NCBI GenBank assembly: GCA_947174225.1 | Contig: CAMWIF010000105.1 | Location: 1-8,043 of the forward strand | DNA from: an uncultured Porphyromonadaceae bacterium | GTDB lineage: Bacteria; Bacteroidota; Bacteroidia; Bacteroidales; Muribaculaceae | Reading direction: 5' to 3' | Length of the DNA stretch: 8,043 bases | Shown here: positions 6,620 through 8,043 of the stretch, piece after piece | How positions within the stretch are numbered: the first letter of the stretch is position 1 | Layout of the letters: each line of letters starts with the position of its first letter | Position numbers and translations under genes: made by a program | Notes under the pieces: generated by a model | Seen by the model: only the letters and a program-made list of their open reading frames with translations | The model's database searches: none | Told to the model about the DNA's origin: nothing

Positions 6620-6646
6620 AAGACTAATTTGAAATAGCGCAACGAT

Positions 6647-7399
6647 ATGGACACCGATCAAAAGATTGAAGTCAGTACCGGGCAAGATACTGAGGCGGAA
6701 GATAACATATACGTGTATATTGATGAAGAGGAATACGGAGAAGAGGATGTCGACATTGACGATTCTCCCTTAAATTATGCCCAGATTCCGGAAGGTGTAG
6801 AGAATTATATCGAGGAGGAAAAAAACTCCGATAAAAATAGGAATATTTCTGTATTTCTTTTACTGCTTAAGCTGCTTTCTAACCCTGTAGAAGGTTGGAA
6901 GGAGGTTAGGAGAGAGGGTGTAACGGTGGATGAAGCTCAGAGAAATTGTTTTTATCCATTGCTTGCCATTATGGCTATAAGTCATTTTGCAACGTTATTC
7001 TATTCAAGTCGTGTCACCTTGTCGCAGATCATTCTTGAGGCTGTTACGTCTTTTGTGGGTTATTTTGCCGGATTCTTCTGTATAATCTTGCTATTAAAAC
7101 TTTTGTTGCCTAAAGGTGCCGATAAATGTGTGGATACAAATTTCGGCAAAGTGTTTGTAATCCTTAATTTATCATCATTGTGTCTATTCTTCACTGCGAT
7201 GGAGTTGTTACCTATGTTGTGGCCCATACTTATATTTCTGCCTTTGTGGACAGTATATGTAATATGCCGTGGGACACGTTTCTTTCGTTTTCCGGAAGAA
7301 AAAACAATTTTGTGTATAGGATTGATGTGTGTGCTTATTGTCGGACTGCCTACTTTAATTGAGTGGGGTCTTAATGAGGTTTTACCAACTAACGTATAA
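6647..7399 (+). CDS. Yip1-like integral membrane protein
   Basis: The 250-aa product has two parts. Residues 1-60 are extremely acidic (22 Asp/Glu against 2 Lys and no Arg), probably disordered and cytoplasmic. From about 66 comes FLLLLKLLSNPVEGWKEV, which resembles the short amphipathic lead-in of Yip1 family membrane proteins (a helix, then NP and a Trp). About five hydrophobic segments follow, near 102-120, 126-153, 167-186, 187-207 and 220-242. No catalytic motif or signal peptide is seen. The Yip1 assignment rests on topology and the NPxxGW-like motif and is only moderately sure. Otherwise this is an unknown polytopic inner-membrane protein. Its role is unknown. It has its own promoter after the mutAB terminator and is followed 44 bp later by smpB with no terminator or good promoter between, so the two are probably cotranscribed. 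Confidence 0.65.
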   Translation: MDTDQKIEVSTGQDTEAEDNIYVYIDEEEYGEEDVDIDDSPLNYAQIPEGVENYIEEEKNSDKNRNISVFLLLLKLLSNPVEGWKEVRREGVTVDEAQRNCFYPLLAIMAISHFATLFYSSRVTLSQIILEAVTSFVGYFAGFFCIILLLKLLLPKGADKCVDTNFGKVFVILNLSSLCLFFTAMELLPMLWPILIFLPLWTVYVICRGTRFFRFPEEKTILCIGLMCVLIVGLPTLIEWGLNEVLPTNV

Positions 7400-7443
7400 C
7401 CCATGACAGTCTTGATCATAAGTTCAGTACAAATTAAGAAATT

Positions 7444-7896
7444 ATGAAAGCCAATCAAGTAAATATAAAGAATCGTAAAGCACATTTCAATTATGAAATA
7501 GGCGATACGTTCACAGCCGGTATGGTTTTGACCGGCACAGAAATTAAATCGATTAGAGAGGGAAAAGCAAGTCTTACCGATAGCTATTGTGTAGTAGATA
7601 GAGGGGAAGTGTGGGTTAAAGGTATGCACGTATCCGAATACTCCTACGGGTCGTATAATAATCACATAGCCCGAAGAGACAGGAAATTATTACTTTCCAA
7701 GAAGGAGATTGCAAAGATAGAGAAAGAGAGTAACGACGCTGGCTTTACAATAGTTCCGTTGCGAATATTCATCAGTGAAAAGGGCTTTGCAAAGATGGTT
7801 ATCGGAATAGGTAAGGGTAAGAAAAGCTACGATAAACGTCAGGCTATTAAGGAGAGGGAAGACAAAAGAAACATTGATAGGATGTTTAAAAAATAA
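7444..7896 (+). CDS. smpB: SsrA-binding protein SmpB
   Basis: SmpB binds tmRNA (SsrA) and delivers it to ribosomes stalled on broken messages. Trans-translation then tags the nascent peptide and frees the ribosome. The 150 aa are a normal length. The N-terminus VNIKNRKAHFNYEIGDTF leads into the OB-fold strand motif GMVLTGTEIKSIREGKASL (about 26-44), the best-known SmpB signature. RRDRKLLLSKKEI (about 77-89) matches the family's RxRKLLL element. The basic C-terminus GKGKKSYDKRQAIKERE to the end is the tail that forms a helix in the ribosomal mRNA channel. No residue I consider essential is missing. It lies 44 bp after the Yip1-like gene and is probably read from the promoter at 6587-6618. Arg codons are mainly AGA/AGG, unlike mutAB. 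The ssrA gene is not in the window. Confidence 0.95.
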   Translation: MKANQVNIKNRKAHFNYEIGDTFTAGMVLTGTEIKSIREGKASLTDSYCVVDRGEVWVKGMHVSEYSYGSYNNHIARRDRKLLLSKKEIAKIEKESNDAGFTIVPLRIFISEKGFAKMVIGIGKGKKSYDKRQAIKEREDKRNIDRMFKK

Positions 7897-7901
7897 TGGA
7901 T

Positions 7902-7945
7902 CGTCCGGGGGAATGTCAGTTATGATGTCTTCCGGACGTAATTTT
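7902..7945 (+). terminator. Stem-loop between smpB and the U32 peptidase gene, possible terminator
   Basis: The arms 7902-7912 and 7928-7938 pair over 11 bp, with two G-U wobbles (core CGTCCGG/CCGGACG), around a 15-nt loop. TAATTTT follows as an imperfect T-tract. It may terminate the smpB transcript. It also lies just before AAGGAG, so it could instead affect translation of the next gene. Confidence 0.5.
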
Positions 7946-7951
7946 AAGGAG
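7946..7951 (+). promoter_or_regulatory. Shine-Dalgarno sequence for the U32 peptidase gene
   Basis: AAGGAG lies 3 nt before the ATG at 7955 and is the only clear Shine-Dalgarno of the window. The gap is short, but the site favours 7955 over the in-frame ATGs at 7913, 7922 and 7925, which lie within the preceding stem-loop. Confidence 0.45.
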
Positions 7952-7954
7952 ATA

Positions 7955-8043
7955 ATGCAGAAGAGAAGACTTGAATTATTAGCTCCGGCAGCCAATGCTG
8001 AAATTGCTGTTGAGGCATTAAAGCATGGAGCTGACGCTGTTTA
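7955..8043 (+). CDS. Peptidase U32 family protein, N-terminal part
   Basis: Only the first 29 codons and two further bases are in the window. The start MQKRRLELLAPAANAEIAVE, followed by ALKHGADAVY (the Tyr codon is cut), is the hallmark U32 opening, ELLAPA...A...GADAVY. U32 proteins fold as TIM barrels. Characterised members include collagenase-like proteases and tRNA or rRNA hydroxylation factors (TrhP, RlhA), so 'peptidase' may be misleading, and the fragment cannot tell them apart. In-frame ATGs at 7913, 7922 and 7925 would add 10-14 residues that do not look family-like. Confidence 0.85.
   Translation, partial: MQKRRLELLAPAANAEIAVEALKHGADAV

Noticed and set aside
7060..7665. Antisense open frame (201 aa) across the Yip1-like gene and smpB
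   Set aside because: It overlaps two better-supported genes including the highly conserved smpB, and has no recognisable motif.
1..8043. Mobile element, CRISPR, tRNA or phage signature
   Set aside because: I saw no transposase- or integrase-like protein, no spaced direct repeats, no tRNA-like cloverleaf and no terminal inverted repeats. The only inverted repeats are terminator- or leader-type hairpins.

Overview
The window looks like a chromosomal stretch from a gut-type Bacteroidota, most likely of the order Bacteroidales (Bacteroides, Prevotella or Muribaculaceae relatives). Three things point there. The gaps before genes carry the Bacteroidota sigma -7 motif TAnnTTTG(C) instead of E. coli-type promoters. 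Most starts lack a Shine-Dalgarno sequence. The methylmalonyl-CoA mutase subunits read like the Bacteroides-type MutA/MutB pair. The genus cannot be fixed from this sequence alone.

Layout, all genes on the + strand. Bases 1-162 hold a possible tail of an upstream gene and the leader of the first full gene. Bases 163-1551 encode a signal-peptide-bearing beta-barrel outer membrane protein, probably DcaP/porin-like, closed by a near-perfect 20-bp terminator hairpin. Bases 1672-2343 encode the ABC ATPase FtsE. A clear -7 promoter element follows (2379-2386), with a roughly 110-nt leader containing a GC-richer hairpin region and two tiny overlapping ORFs. The two-gene mutA-mutB operon (2505-4358 and 4361-6523) encodes adenosylcobalamin-dependent methylmalonyl-CoA mutase and ends at a perfect 14-bp terminator. 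A duplicated -7 box then precedes a Yip1-like membrane protein (6647-7399) and smpB (7444-7896). The window closes in the first 29 codons of a U32 family peptidase gene (from 7955).

How the genes work together: only mutA and mutB form an obvious functional unit. They interconvert succinyl-CoA and (R)-methylmalonyl-CoA in the succinate-to-propionate route of Bacteroidales fermentation. Their codon use, with CGT strongly dominant for Arg and AAG/GAG frequent, suggests high expression compared with the A-rich codons of smpB and the Yip1-like gene. The other genes are housekeeping or envelope functions (division ATPase, trans-translation factor, outer-membrane channel) that seem to be neighbours only.

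I found no mobile element, CRISPR array, tRNA, defence system or convincing novel system. The least explained parts are the structured mutA leader, which is not a recognisable cobalamin riboswitch, the tandem -7 boxes at 6601-6618, and the hairpin plus Shine-Dalgarno between smpB and the U32 gene.
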